Positions 1 to 8,478 of a DNA stretch of 64,000 nucleotides are shown here, one piece after another. This DNA comes from Hominimerdicola alba (GTDB taxonomy: Bacteria; Bacillota; Clostridia; Oscillospirales; Ruminococcaceae): positions 44,445 through 108,444 of the forward strand of contig NZ_FOKQ01000004.1 in assembly GCF_900112155.1 (NCBI RefSeq). Direction: 5' to 3'. The notes beneath the pieces are model-generated. The model did not search any database, was not told where the DNA came from, and saw nothing but the letters and a program-made list of their open reading frames with translations. The stretch's first letter is position 1; each line of letters starts with the position of its first letter. Made by a program: the position numbers and the translations under genes.

Positions 1-156
1 GAAGAATCAGCTTCAAAGTTGGGATACAGCATTGAATTTACCGAGGTATATGACCGTTTTTACCCTGACAGGATCCGGGGTATGTATTATTATTACATCG
101 GCTTTGGCAAGGCTGATGACGGATATTATGCCAAGATATTATATTATACATTATAA
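1..156 (+). CDS. C-terminal end of an unidentified protein
   Basis: The frame is open from the first base of the window and ends at a TAA, giving the last 51 residues of a protein whose start lies outside. The tail is rich in Tyr and aromatic residues (a run of four Tyr around residue 29) and shows no motif I recognise. It lies 41 bp before speE on the same strand, so it may be co-transcribed with it. I assign no function. Confidence 0.5.
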   Translation, partial: EESASKLGYSIEFTEVYDRFYPDRIRGMYYYYIGFGKADDGYYAKILYYTL

Positions 157-197
157 TTACTAACAGTTGAAAAGTTAAATAGAAGAGAGGGAACACC

Positions 198-1046
198 ATG
201 GATCTTTGGTTTACTGAAAAGCATACGGACGATGTTAATTTTACTATAAAGGTAAAGAAACAGCTCTACTCGGGCAAGAGCTATTATCAGGAGATAGATG
301 TCTTCGATACCTACGAATTCGGGCGGGTGCTGGTGCTTGACGGCTTCATCATGCTGACCGAAAAGGACGAGTATATCTATCACGAGATGGTAACAGCCGT
401 GCCTATGGCTGTGAATCCCGATATCAAGAATGTACTGGTCATCGGTGCGGGCGACGGCGGAACTATCCGCGAGCTGACCCGCTATGAATCCATCACAAAT
501 ATCGATATGGTGGAGATAGACGAGCAGGTGGTGGAAGTCTGCAAGGAGTATCTCCCACAGACAGCCTGCAAGTTCGATGACCCCAGAGTACACCTGTTTT
601 TTGAGGACGGTCTGAAATACGTCCGCCGAAAGAGCAGTGAATATGACCTTATCATAGTTGATTCCACCGACCCATTCGGCCCCGGCGAGGGTCTTTTCAC
701 AAAGGAGTTCTACGGCAACTGCTTCAAGGCGCTGACGGACGACGGCATACTGATAAATCAGCATGAGAGCACCTACTATGACAGCTATGTTGATATGGTG
801 ACCCGCACCCACAAGCGCATCGGCGCAAACTTCCCTGTTTCGATGGTATATCAAGCGCACATACCCACATACCCCTCGGGGCACTGGCTTTTCGGCTTTG
901 CATCGAAGAACCTGCACCCCGTATACGACCTCAAAGCCGACCGCTGGAAAGAGTTCGGCATAAAGACCCGCTACTACAACACCGACCTGCACAAAGGCTG
1001 TTTCGCACTGCCCAATGATGTGCTGGAGATACTGGAGAATTCGTAA
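198..1046 (+). CDS. speE: Spermidine synthase (polyamine aminopropyltransferase)
   Basis: Transfers an aminopropyl group from decarboxylated S-adenosylmethionine to a diamine, normally putrescine, in the cytoplasm. The 282 residues match the usual family length. A short N-terminal beta domain is followed by a Rossmann-type core with the nucleotide-binding motif GAGDGG at residues 83-88, an acidic Asp/Glu pair near 105-107, and the catalytic-loop signature VDSTDPFGPGEGLF near 154-167, where D155 is the likely base. YHEM at 61-64 matches the conserved substrate-site segment. An AG-rich ribosome site (AGAAGAGAGG) precedes the ATG. The agmatinase gene downstream would supply putrescine, supporting a polyamine role. 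Confidence 0.95.
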   Translation: MDLWFTEKHTDDVNFTIKVKKQLYSGKSYYQEIDVFDTYEFGRVLVLDGFIMLTEKDEYIYHEMVTAVPMAVNPDIKNVLVIGAGDGGTIRELTRYESITNIDMVEIDEQVVEVCKEYLPQTACKFDDPRVHLFFEDGLKYVRRKSSEYDLIIVDSTDPFGPGEGLFTKEFYGNCFKALTDDGILINQHESTYYDSYVDMVTRTHKRIGANFPVSMVYQAHIPTYPSGHWLFGFASKNLHPVYDLKADRWKEFGIKTRYYNTDLHKGCFALPNDVLEILENS

Positions 1047-1112
1047 CAACGGGAGTTTTAGACCAGGCACTTTTTTAGAATTATTACAGTATCATTTAAT
1101 TGGAGAATAACC

Positions 1113-1814
1113 ATGTATTATTTTTTATTTGATAATCATAATTCAAGAAATCAGGCGATAGATTGTGCTAACGATTATGACAGAGAAATCTGCGATAACT
1201 GCGGTGCTATACACATAAGATACAAAGGCATATTTAAATTCAAGATAATGGGAAAGCTTTATGATTATTATACCTATATCGGTATGCCCGTTATATCTGA
1301 AAAATTTTTGAATATTCTTAGGGAAAATGGATTCACAGGTTATGAAGTCAGTGAGACAGCTCCACGCTACGGCACTGTAACAACAGTAGGTGACCCGATA
1401 AAGGAGAAGTATTATAGCCTAACGGTTACAGGCAGATGTGGACCTATATGTGATATGAATGGTGAACCTTTTCCTTATTGCAAAAAATGCAAATACAAAA
1501 TGGATAGTATTGGACTTATTGCAACTGGCGTTTCTATTGCTCCTGATGCATACGATGGCAGTGACTTGTTTGCGTTTGACAGTTTGTACAATATTCCTAT
1601 TATTTCAGAAAAAGTTAAGAACGTACTTATAAAAAGCAAACTGACTAATCTCAGGTTTGTTCCCTTAACAGAATACATATACGATGCAAAGATAACTAAA
1701 GAGCATGCTATAAGAAGGATAAAAAAAGGAGTTGCCTATCCCGAACTCATTGAAGCTTGGCTTAAATACGGCGTGCTGACTGAGCAGGAACTGAATGAGC
1801 AGCTAAATAAATGA
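1113..1814 (+). CDS. Hypothetical protein with CxxC pairs, possibly an immunity-type protein
   Basis: A 233-residue cytosolic protein without signal peptide or membrane segment. It has a CDNCG motif near residue 28 and a CKKCK motif near 123, possibly one metal site. Two related internal segments, each with an Ile/Val-Ile-Ser-Glu-Lys core (near 60 and 164), suggest an internal duplication. This layout faintly recalls the double-CxxCG and Imm11/DUF1629-type immunity proteins of contact-toxin systems, but no toxin gene is adjacent. The region is more AT-rich than the polyamine genes on either side and interrupts them, which would fit an acquired gene. Function unknown; the immunity idea is an inference. 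Confidence 0.6.
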   Translation: MYYFLFDNHNSRNQAIDCANDYDREICDNCGAIHIRYKGIFKFKIMGKLYDYYTYIGMPVISEKFLNILRENGFTGYEVSETAPRYGTVTTVGDPIKEKYYSLTVTGRCGPICDMNGEPFPYCKKCKYKMDSIGLIATGVSIAPDAYDGSDLFAFDSLYNIPIISEKVKNVLIKSKLTNLRFVPLTEYIYDAKITKEHAIRRIKKGVAYPELIEAWLKYGVLTEQELNEQLNK

Positions 1815-1909
1815 AAATAAAAGTTGTGAGATAAATTCTGACCTATCTTGTGAACCCTTTTATAAAGCAAGTTTTAAACACCCACGTCTATACCGAAAGG
1901 AGAATAATA

Positions 1910-2764
1910 ATGTTAGAGAAAAATGTACAGACTTTCATCGCCTGCGACTGCGAGTACGATGAAGCAAAGATAGTAATGTTCGGCGCACCTTTTGACAGCA
2001 CCACTTCATTCCGCCCGGGAACGAGGTTTGCAAGCCAGGCGATGAGGAGCGAGAGCTTCGGCATTGAGACTTTCTCGGTGTACCAGATGAAGGATATGCT
2101 GGATATAAAGGTATTCGACAGCGGCGACCTTGAACTGCCTTTCGGCTCACCCGAAAGAGCACTTGACGATATCAAGGAAAGAACTGCCACCATACTTGCA
2201 GACGGCAAGATACCATGCATGATAGGCGGCGAACATCTTGTTACCCTTGGTGCTGTAAGAGCCTGCGCTGAGAAGTATCCCGACCTGCACGTTATACAGT
2301 TCGATGCCCACGCAGACCTCCGCGAGGATTATCTGGGTGTGAAGCTTTCTCATGCCTGCGTGATGCGCCGCTGTCAGGAGATACTTGGCGACGGCAGACT
2401 CTTCCAGTTCGGCATACGCAGTGCCGATAAGAGCGAAGTTGAATTCGTTATGCAGGAGCACACTTCCCTGAACCTTTTCGACTTCCGCACTCTCCGCGAA
2501 GTCGCTGGATATATCGGCAATGCGCCTGTATACTTCACCCTTGATATGGACGTTCTCGACCCCTCGGAATTCCCCGGCACAGGCACCCCTGAGGCTGGCG
2601 GTGTGCGTTTCGATGAACTGCTGGACGCTATCGAAGTGCTTTCCGAGCTGAATATCGTGGGCTTTGATATGAACGAGCTTTCACCTGCATACGACCCCAG
2701 CGGAAGAAGCACAGCCCTCGCCTGCAAGACCATGCGCGAGATGCTTCTGAGGTTCCACGGGTAA
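1910..2764 (+). CDS. speB: Agmatinase (agmatine ureohydrolase)
   Basis: Hydrolyses agmatine to putrescine and urea. The ATG at 1910 is chosen because AAAGGAG lies 7 bp upstream; the frame is open about 20 codons further but without a ribosome site. From this start the protein has 284 residues, normal for the arginase/agmatinase fold. The binuclear manganese ligands are visible: GGEH (106-109), DAHADLR (132-138), SHA (147-149) and LDMDVLDP (211-218), followed by PGTGTPEAGG. The putrescine produced would feed the spermidine synthase encoded upstream. Agmatinase is preferred over arginase because of the polyamine neighbours; substrate specificity is inferred. Confidence 0.92.
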   Translation: MLEKNVQTFIACDCEYDEAKIVMFGAPFDSTTSFRPGTRFASQAMRSESFGIETFSVYQMKDMLDIKVFDSGDLELPFGSPERALDDIKERTATILADGKIPCMIGGEHLVTLGAVRACAEKYPDLHVIQFDAHADLREDYLGVKLSHACVMRRCQEILGDGRLFQFGIRSADKSEVEFVMQEHTSLNLFDFRTLREVAGYIGNAPVYFTLDMDVLDPSEFPGTGTPEAGGVRFDELLDAIEVLSELNIVGFDMNELSPAYDPSGRSTALACKTMREMLLRFHG

Positions 2765-2795
2765 GTAAAATTCAGGATATCCCTTGGGCGGGCGG

Positions 2796-2824
2796 TTGAC
2801 AGCAGAGACTGTCTGTGTTATCAT
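2796..2824 (+). promoter_or_regulatory. Sigma-A type promoter
   Basis: TTGACA, a 17-bp spacer and TATCAT. It would start transcription about 30 bp before the gene at 2863, making that gene independent of speB. Confidence 0.65.
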
Positions 2825-2862
2825 GGGTTTAAGGTCAGTACGGCGAAAGCCTTGGAGGGTAT

Positions 2863-3348
2863 ATGGAATTTGAGAAAAAGCCCGCGGCTGCTTATCTTGT
2901 TAGAGATGAGATAGAGAAAGTCCGCAGGGAAAAGGGCATAGCCCCGGATAGGTTCCGAGAGTTCGCAAAATCGGGCTGGAAGGACATCATCACAAAATTC
3001 TGCTATACATTCCTCGATATGAAAAAACAGCGCGTGAGCAGTCTTGCGTACAGCTGGCTCAATTTCAGGGTCGGACTTGCCCACAGTGAGCCGCTGAGAT
3101 GCGGGGCTGACGAATTCGCCTATTTTTCGCAGGTACGAGAACTTATACCCCAAGAGGACAGGGACAGCAAACTGTTTCTGATACTCTCGGAAGGCTGGGT
3201 ATATGAGGGCTATGCCGAGGAGATATTCTTGGTTCTGTCCGAGATATTCCATCTGGAAGATGCTTACATAGTATCACCAAAGTTTCGCTGGGTGATATGC
3301 CACTGCGATGACGGCGAATGTGCCGTGTTTTCCGCCGTAAAGGACTGA
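2863..3348 (+). CDS. Hypothetical cytosolic protein
   Basis: A 161-residue protein with a good ribosome site (TTGGAGG) before its ATG and its own promoter. It has no signal peptide, membrane helix or recognised catalytic motif. The C-terminal part alternates short strands, including an Ala-Tyr-Ile-Val-Ser then Phe-Arg-Trp-Val-Ile segment near 134-146, and a Cys-His-Cys cluster follows. I do not recognise the family. It lies between the polyamine genes and a membrane methyltransferase, which says little about its role. Confidence 0.7.
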   Translation: MEFEKKPAAAYLVRDEIEKVRREKGIAPDRFREFAKSGWKDIITKFCYTFLDMKKQRVSSLAYSWLNFRVGLAHSEPLRCGADEFAYFSQVRELIPQEDRDSKLFLILSEGWVYEGYAEEIFLVLSEIFHLEDAYIVSPKFRWVICHCDDGECAVFSAVKD

Positions 3349-3567
3349 CCGAAAGGCAACACCGCACAGCCATCTGCTTGCAGACCTTGTGCAAAGCGCA
3401 CATACATTGCTGCGTATGTTTATGAAAGATCACACCATATAAATCCTCCTCTGAAACGTATATAATATGTGAGCGGCAAAGCGCCGTGAATTGAAAATAC
3501 TATCAGGGAGGGAACGGCTGTGAAACAGTTAGCGGTATCGCCTTAATAATTCTAACGGGGTGATATT

Positions 3568-4239
3568 ATGGACAGAAAACTGATGATGAGCGCAGTGACA
3601 AAATTCCTCATAGGACTGGTGATGCTGGGTCTGCTGATATTCCTGCCTGCGGGGACGATGGCTTTTGCACAGGGCTGGATATTCATGGCAGTGCTTTTCG
3701 TGCCGATGTTCTTCATCGGTGTGGTGCTTGCCTTGAAAAGTCCCGAACTGCTGAGAAAACGCCTTAACAGCAAGGAACAGGAGACCACCCAGAAAGGCGT
3801 GGTAATATCCAGTATGCTGATGTTCTTAGGCGGCTTCATCACGGCGGGGCTGAGTTTCCGCTTCGGCTGGCTGAGGCTCCCCATGTGGGTGAGCATTACG
3901 GCGGCGGTGATATTCCTTATAGGATATGCCATGTATGCCGAGGTTCTCCGCGAGAACGAGTATCTCTCACGCACGGTGGAAGTTCAGGAGGAACAGAAAG
4001 TCATCGATACAGGGCTTTACGGAGTGATACGTCACCCCATGTACACTGCGACTATTCTGATGTTCTGCTCGGCACCCCTGGTGCTGGGCTCGGTGATATC
4101 CTTTGTGATATTTCTCGCCTACCCCGTTATAATCGTAACAAGGATAGGCAACGAGGAAAAAGTCCTTGAACAGGGGCTCAAAGGGTATTCAGACTACAAG
4201 AAGAAAGTTAGGTACAGGCTTATGCCTTTTGTGTGGTGA
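3568..4239 (+). CDS. ICMT-like membrane methyltransferase
   Basis: A 223-residue integral membrane protein with about five hydrophobic segments. Its C-terminal half carries the hallmark of the isoprenylcysteine carboxyl methyltransferase / phospholipid methyltransferase superfamily: GLYGVIRHPMYTA near residues 147-159, with a conserved Arg-His-Pro and Tyr, then a Glu-Glu dipeptide and a basic YSDYKKKVRYRLMPF tail. In known members these residues bind S-adenosylmethionine at the membrane surface. Bacterial substrates are mostly unknown and may be lipids or small hydrophobic molecules. The start has a GGGGTGATATT ribosome site. Confidence 0.85.
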   Translation: MDRKLMMSAVTKFLIGLVMLGLLIFLPAGTMAFAQGWIFMAVLFVPMFFIGVVLALKSPELLRKRLNSKEQETTQKGVVISSMLMFLGGFITAGLSFRFGWLRLPMWVSITAAVIFLIGYAMYAEVLRENEYLSRTVEVQEEQKVIDTGLYGVIRHPMYTATILMFCSAPLVLGSVISFVIFLAYPVIIVTRIGNEEKVLEQGLKGYSDYKKKVRYRLMPFVW

Positions 4240-4245
4240 ATTACT

Positions 4246-4992
4246 ATGAAAGAAAAAATAATTTCTGTTTTAAAAAAGATATATGTGCTGATGATAATAC
4301 TGAGCATATTAGGTGCTGTTTATATTGTCAAGCATATCGTTCGAACCCCTCCTAATAAAGGAGATATCATGAAAATAGAATTCAGCGGTGCGCCCGAGGG
4401 AACAGTATACGCAGATATTCTCGGTAAGATAGACAGCACTGATGAAAGCTATTCCGTTTTCAATTTTATTCCAAATAAACCCCTTGCCGACCAAACTCTG
4501 GTCGTTGACAGGGTTCCGATGGAAATAGATGAAAACAGCGAAATAGCCAGGTATAACGAGGACGGTTATATGTCACTGTCCATCCATTCAACAGATCTGG
4601 AATACTTCGATCTGGACGGAAGTGACAGTTATCGTCTTTATCTGAATTGTTCTGCTAAAAACTTATATAAAAAATACGGCAAATTCAGGATCGCTTATGT
4701 AGGCGAACACGGTGAGGTGCTTGGTGTGACGAAGAAAACATCAAACGCCTATGATATTCATGAAGGGTATGCTGTCAGCACTGATGGTAAGAAGGCAAAG
4801 TTTATTTACGATGATTTCTCACCATTGTATTATGTGTCATTTTACATTATTATCATCACGATAGCAGTAACGGTAATCGTTATACCTGTGATGATCATCG
4901 TGCATATCAATGATAAGATAAGCTGGAAGATGTGGGTCAGGGAAGAGCTGAATAAAAATTCAGGCAGCAAGGACGATGCTGATAATACTTAA
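4246..4992 (+). CDS. Hypothetical protein with two membrane segments
   Basis: 248 residues. An N-terminal hydrophobic helix (about 13-30) is followed by a polar, probably extracytoplasmic domain of about 150 residues and a second helix near 198-222, leaving a short cytoplasmic tail. No recognised motif. It starts 6 bp after the ICMT-like gene without a strong ribosome site, so it is probably translated from the same transcript. Partnership with the methyltransferase is suggested only by adjacency. Confidence 0.7.
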   Translation: MKEKIISVLKKIYVLMIILSILGAVYIVKHIVRTPPNKGDIMKIEFSGAPEGTVYADILGKIDSTDESYSVFNFIPNKPLADQTLVVDRVPMEIDENSEIARYNEDGYMSLSIHSTDLEYFDLDGSDSYRLYLNCSAKNLYKKYGKFRIAYVGEHGEVLGVTKKTSNAYDIHEGYAVSTDGKKAKFIYDDFSPLYYVSFYIIIITIAVTVIVIPVMIIVHINDKISWKMWVREELNKNSGSKDDADNT

Positions 4993-5054
4993 ATAGATAT
5001 GCGGATCTATCCGCTTTACCAATAAAAATTTAAAACCGAAAGGAAGATGTTAAA

Positions 5055-6257
5055 ATGTCAAGAGCTTTGATAATAGGTGCAGGAGGAGTAGCAGGTGTTG
5101 TTATACACAAGTGCTGCCAGAACAGTGAGGTGTTCACCGATATCTGTATCGCCAGCAGGACAAAGTCCAAGTGCGACAAGTTCAAGGAGGAGCTTCAGGG
5201 CAAGACCAAGACAAATATCACTACCGCACAGGTAAACGCTGATAACGTTCCCGAGCTGGTGGCGCTGATGAAGGAGTACAAGCCCGATATCTGTATCAAC
5301 GTGGCTCTCCCTTATCAGGATCTGCATATAATGGACGCTTGCCTTGAATGCAAGGTGGACTATCTGGATACCGCAAACTACGAGCCTGAGGATACTGCTA
5401 AGTTTGAATACAGCTGGCAGTGGGCTTACCGCGAGAGATTCGAGAAAGCAGGCATCACCGCTGTGCTGGGTTCGGGCTTCGACCCCGGTGTTACAGGGGT
5501 ATTCTGCGCTTATGCACAGAAGCACTACTTCGATGAGATAAACTATATCGATATCCTGGACTGCAACGGCGGCGACCACGGCTATCCCTTTGCTACCAAC
5601 TTCAACCCCGAGATCAACATCCGTGAGGTAAGCGCAAAGGGCAGCTACATTCAGGACGGCAAGTGGGTAGAAACTGAGCCTATGGAGATCAAGAGAGTAT
5701 ACAACTTCGATCAGGTGGGCGAAAAGGATATGTACCTGCTGCACCACGAAGAACTGGAATCCCTCGCACTGAATATCAGGGGCATCAAGAGGATACGTTT
5801 CTTCATGACCTTCGGTCAGAGCTACCTGACACACCTGAAGTGTCTGGAGAATGTTGGTATGACTTCCATCGAGCCTATCATGTACGAGGGCAAGGAGATA
5901 GTACCTCTCCAGTTCCTGAAGGCTGTACTGCCTGATCCTGCAAGCCTTGGCCCCAGAACTAAGGGCAAGACCAATATCGGCTGTATCTTCCAGGGCAAGA
6001 AAGATGGTCAGGACAAGACCTACTATGTATACAACGTATGCGACCATCAGGAGTGCTACAAGGAAGTTGGCTCACAGGCTATATCCTACACCACAGGCGT
6101 ACCCGCAATGATAGGCGCTATGATGGTGCTGACAGGCAAGTGGAAGAAGCCCGGCGTATACAACGTTGAGGAATTCGATCCCGATCCTTTCATGGAAGCA
6201 CTGAACAAGTGGGGTCTGCCTTGGACAGAGAATTTCAATCCTGTACTCGTGGACTAA
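5055..6257 (+). CDS. Carboxynorspermidine/carboxyspermidine synthase (saccharopine dehydrogenase family)
   Basis: Known members condense a diamine with aspartate semialdehyde using NADPH to give a carboxylated polyamine, which a decarboxylase (NspC) then converts to norspermidine or spermidine. The 400-residue protein starts with a Rossmann motif GAGGVAG (residues 8-14) and shows the family's YLDTANYEPE segment near 112-121 and GSGFDPGVTGVF near 137-148. A strong AAAGGAAG site precedes the ATG. Being near speE and speB supports a polyamine role rather than lysine metabolism. No nspC is visible in the window. Which polyamine is made cannot be read from the sequence. Confidence 0.85.
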   Translation: MSRALIIGAGGVAGVVIHKCCQNSEVFTDICIASRTKSKCDKFKEELQGKTKTNITTAQVNADNVPELVALMKEYKPDICINVALPYQDLHIMDACLECKVDYLDTANYEPEDTAKFEYSWQWAYRERFEKAGITAVLGSGFDPGVTGVFCAYAQKHYFDEINYIDILDCNGGDHGYPFATNFNPEINIREVSAKGSYIQDGKWVETEPMEIKRVYNFDQVGEKDMYLLHHEELESLALNIRGIKRIRFFMTFGQSYLTHLKCLENVGMTSIEPIMYEGKEIVPLQFLKAVLPDPASLGPRTKGKTNIGCIFQGKKDGQDKTYYVYNVCDHQECYKEVGSQAISYTTGVPAMIGAMMVLTGKWKKPGVYNVEEFDPDPFMEALNKWGLPWTENFNPVLVD

Positions 6258-6334
6258 TTCATAATTAAAGTGAGTCGCTTATACGTTGTTTGAGATCAAT
6301 CATTTTGCAGACGTAAAAAAGATGGTTGGTGGTA

Positions 6335-6367
6335 TTTTCTTCCCCCGCCTGCGGCGGGGGAAGAAAA
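6335..6367. repeat. Perfect 15-bp inverted repeat with 3-base loop
   Basis: Arms TTTTCTTCCCCCGCC and GGCGGGGGAAGAAAA around TGC. The T-rich side is 5' and the A-rich side 3' on both strands, the reverse of an intrinsic terminator, so a terminator role is doubtful. Confidence 0.7.
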
Positions 6368-6418
6368 CACCTTGCTAAATAACGGCGTGTCAAGGGACTG
6401 CTTTTGGGGTTCAAAACT

Positions 6419-6733
6419 ATGGATTTTATAAATAGATATTTACCAATACTTAGCGAGCTGACTGAGTCTGATACGGTGATAATATTCGTTATCGGAGCAG
6501 GGTTGGGGTTTTTGTTCGGCTTTCTGTTTAAAGACATCAGACACAGGAATCGCGCGTTGATCTCCTGCGCGGCGGCATATGCCCTTTGTGAGATAATAGC
6601 CGATATTCCTATGCGTGCGAACTTTTTATTGGAGATCATTCTGCTGTTCATCGGAACAGCGGCGTTGGGGGCTTTGGCGGGGATAGCTCTGAATCTCCCT
6701 GTTTATATGCTTCTGGCTAAGAAAAAAACATAA
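6419..6733 (+). CDS. Small membrane protein, paralogue of the gene at 10273
   Basis: 104 residues with three hydrophobic segments and a short basic stretch after the first (KDIRHRNR). The ATG at 6419 is preferred over a TTG five codons upstream because the paralogue at 10273 starts at the corresponding point and GGGGT lies just upstream. The two proteins share the opening LPI..EL.ESDTV, a Gly-rich first helix and the LL.L.GTAALGA.AG segment. The pair brackets the tandem LRR array, so the copies were probably duplicated together with it. Function unknown. Confidence 0.75.
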   Translation: MDFINRYLPILSELTESDTVIIFVIGAGLGFLFGFLFKDIRHRNRALISCAAAYALCEIIADIPMRANFLLEIILLFIGTAALGALAGIALNLPVYMLLAKKKT

Positions 6734-6736
6734 TAT

Positions 6737-6763
6737 TATCGGGCGGCAGTGGGTCGCCCGATA
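6737..6763. repeat. Stem-loop before LRR gene 1
   Basis: TATCGGGCG pairs with CGCCCGATA (9 bp, 9-base loop). First of a series of related GC-rich hairpins found before or after the LRR genes and the flanking membrane proteins. Confidence 0.6.
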
Positions 6764-6784
6764 GCTTTACGGAGATGATAATGT

Positions 6785-7645
6785 TTGATACAAAATGTTG
6801 ACGTGGCAGCAGAAACGCCGCCACGCAAGAAGAAAATCAGGCATATAGTGGCTGCGGTCTTGCTTGGGATCATCGTGATCTATATAGTATCGGGAGCGCT
6901 GTTCTGGAAGATAGGTATGCCCGCATTTATGTTTGGATATGAGAAAAACGACAACGGCGGCATAACCATCACCAATTACTACGGACCTTATCTGCACGTA
7001 CATATACCCGACAAGATAGACGGGCTTGATGTTACGGAGATAGGGTTTGAAGCTTTCGGTCCCAAGTTAAGTCCACATAGCGCCAAAGATAAATTTAAGA
7101 GTTTGGTATGCCGAAATATCCGTGAGGTAAGATTACCTGATACCGTGGAAAAAATTGACTTGCTTGCATTTGGAGGGTGTAATAACCTTACTGATGTAAA
7201 TATACCAAGTTCACTGCGTGAGTTAGGCGGTAATATTTTTATGGATACAAAAATAAAAGAGATAGAACTGCCGGAAGGAATGACCAAAATAGATTTTCAC
7301 GCATTTTTAGGTTCAAGTTCTCTTGAAAAGGTCACACTGCCCGACAGCATTGAGGCAATTGATTGTGCTGCTTTTGCAGATTGCAATAATCTCAAGGAAA
7401 TAAATTTGCCTGACGGGCTGAAAATAGTCAGCGCATATGCATTTGATAGAACCGCGCTTTCCAAGGTCACGCTGCCTGACAGCGTTGAAGAGATAGATTA
7501 TTTAGCTTTTGCAGATTGCAAAAATCTCAAAGAAATAAATGTGCCTGAAGGGCTGAAAAAGATCTACTCAAATGCATTTTTAAGAAGCGGGCTTTCCGCT
7601 GAACAAAAGCAGGCATTTTTCGATAAGGCAGAAGAGGTCAAGTAA
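6785..7645 (+). CDS. Membrane-anchored BspA-like LRR protein (array copy 1)
   Basis: 286 residues: a short basic cytoplasmic tail (PPRKKKIR), one membrane helix (about 20-41), a conserved FWKIGMPAFMFGY segment, then an outside domain of BspA/LRR_5-type repeats with the pattern I.LP.....I...AF..C..L. The in-frame start is a TTG. The ribosome site GGAG (6771-6774) and an ATG at 6781 would read a six-codon dead end, whereas the TTG lies 10 bp from GGAG. Removing one T near 6797 would fuse that ATG to the body, so a recent one-base insertion is possible. In other bacteria BspA-like proteins bind host or partner surfaces; here the role is unknown. Confidence 0.8.
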   Translation: MIQNVDVAAETPPRKKKIRHIVAAVLLGIIVIYIVSGALFWKIGMPAFMFGYEKNDNGGITITNYYGPYLHVHIPDKIDGLDVTEIGFEAFGPKLSPHSAKDKFKSLVCRNIREVRLPDTVEKIDLLAFGGCNNLTDVNIPSSLRELGGNIFMDTKIKEIELPEGMTKIDFHAFLGSSSLEKVTLPDSIEAIDCAAFADCNNLKEINLPDGLKIVSAYAFDRTALSKVTLPDSVEEIDYLAFADCKNLKEINVPEGLKKIYSNAFLRSGLSAEQKQAFFDKAEEVK

Positions 7646-7655
7646 GCATAACGGA

Positions 7656-7677
7656 TTCGGGCGGCTTGCCGCACGAA
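7656..7677. repeat. Stem-loop before LRR copy 2
   Basis: TTCG-G-GCGG-CTTG-CCGC-A-CGAA, a hairpin with a CTTG tetraloop, just upstream of the ribosome site of the next gene. Confidence 0.55.
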
Positions 7678-7699
7678 GATTTTAAGGAGATAATACAGT

Positions 7700-8419
7700 A
7701 TGACACTAAATGAAGAAGAACAAAAGGCTGCGGCACGTCCAAAGAAAAAAATCGGGTTTATAGTGGCTGCGATATTGCTTTTGCTTATCGCGGTCTATGC
7801 CATTCTGGGCGCGGTGTTCTGGAAGATAGGTATGCCCGCATTTATGTTTGGATATGAGAAAAACGACAAGGGCGGCATAACCATCACCAATTACTACGGT
7901 ACTTATCTGCACGTACATATACCAGACAAGATAGACGGGCTTGAAGTAACGGAGATAGGGCATGGTTCTATCGGCGATACAAATGATAAAAACAAATCTG
8001 CCTTTCAGCTATTTATAAGTAAAAATATCCGTGAGGTCAGATTACCTGATACCGTGGTTTAAATTGACTGGTTTGCCTTTAGTTGGTGTTATAAACTTAC
8101 CAATGTAAATATGCCAAGCTCATTGCGTGAATTAAGCGCAGGCGCTTTTGCCAATACTAGTATAAAAGAGATCGAACTTCCGGAAGGAATGACAAAAATA
8201 GATGATTTCGCATTTGCTTTTTCATATCAACTGGAAAAGGTCACACTGCCTGACAGCATTGAGGAGATAGATGAAGGTGCTTTTTATAGTTGCCCAAAAC
8301 TCAAAGAAATAAATGTGCCTGAAGGGCTGAAAAAGATCAGATCAAATGCATTTGTTAAAAGCGGGCTTTCCGATGAGCAAAAGCAGGCATTTTTCGATAA
8401 GGCAGAAGAGGTCAAGTAA
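7700..8419 (+). pseudogene. Membrane-anchored LRR protein (array copy 2), interrupted by a stop
   Basis: Starts like copies 3 and 4 (MTLNE, basic RPKKK, membrane helix, FWKIGMPAFMFGY) behind AAGGAG. After 120 codons an in-frame TAA at 8060-8062 breaks it, yet the same frame continues without shift through LRR repeats to the family's usual C-terminus at 8419. At the break the sibling genes read GTG GAA AAA ATT, while here it reads GTG GTT TAA ATT. Intact it would have about 239 residues. Only the short N-terminal product with the anchor should be made, unless the stop is read through or translation restarts at the ATG at 8111. Confidence 0.8.
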
Positions 8420-8431
8420 GCATAACGGTCA

Positions 8432-8457
8432 TTCGCTGAGGCGGCTTGCCGCACGAA
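8432..8457. repeat. Stem-loop before LRR copy 3
   Basis: TTCG...GCGG-CTTG-CCGC-A-CGAA; nearly the same hairpin as before copy 2, with a few extra bases on the left arm. Confidence 0.55.
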
Positions 8458-8478
8458 GATTTAAGGAGATCATACAGT

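Noticed and set aside
3520..3546. GTG frame of eight codons behind GGGAGGG before the ICMT-like gene
   Set aside because: Could be a leader peptide, but it is too short to support and no attenuator structure is visible.
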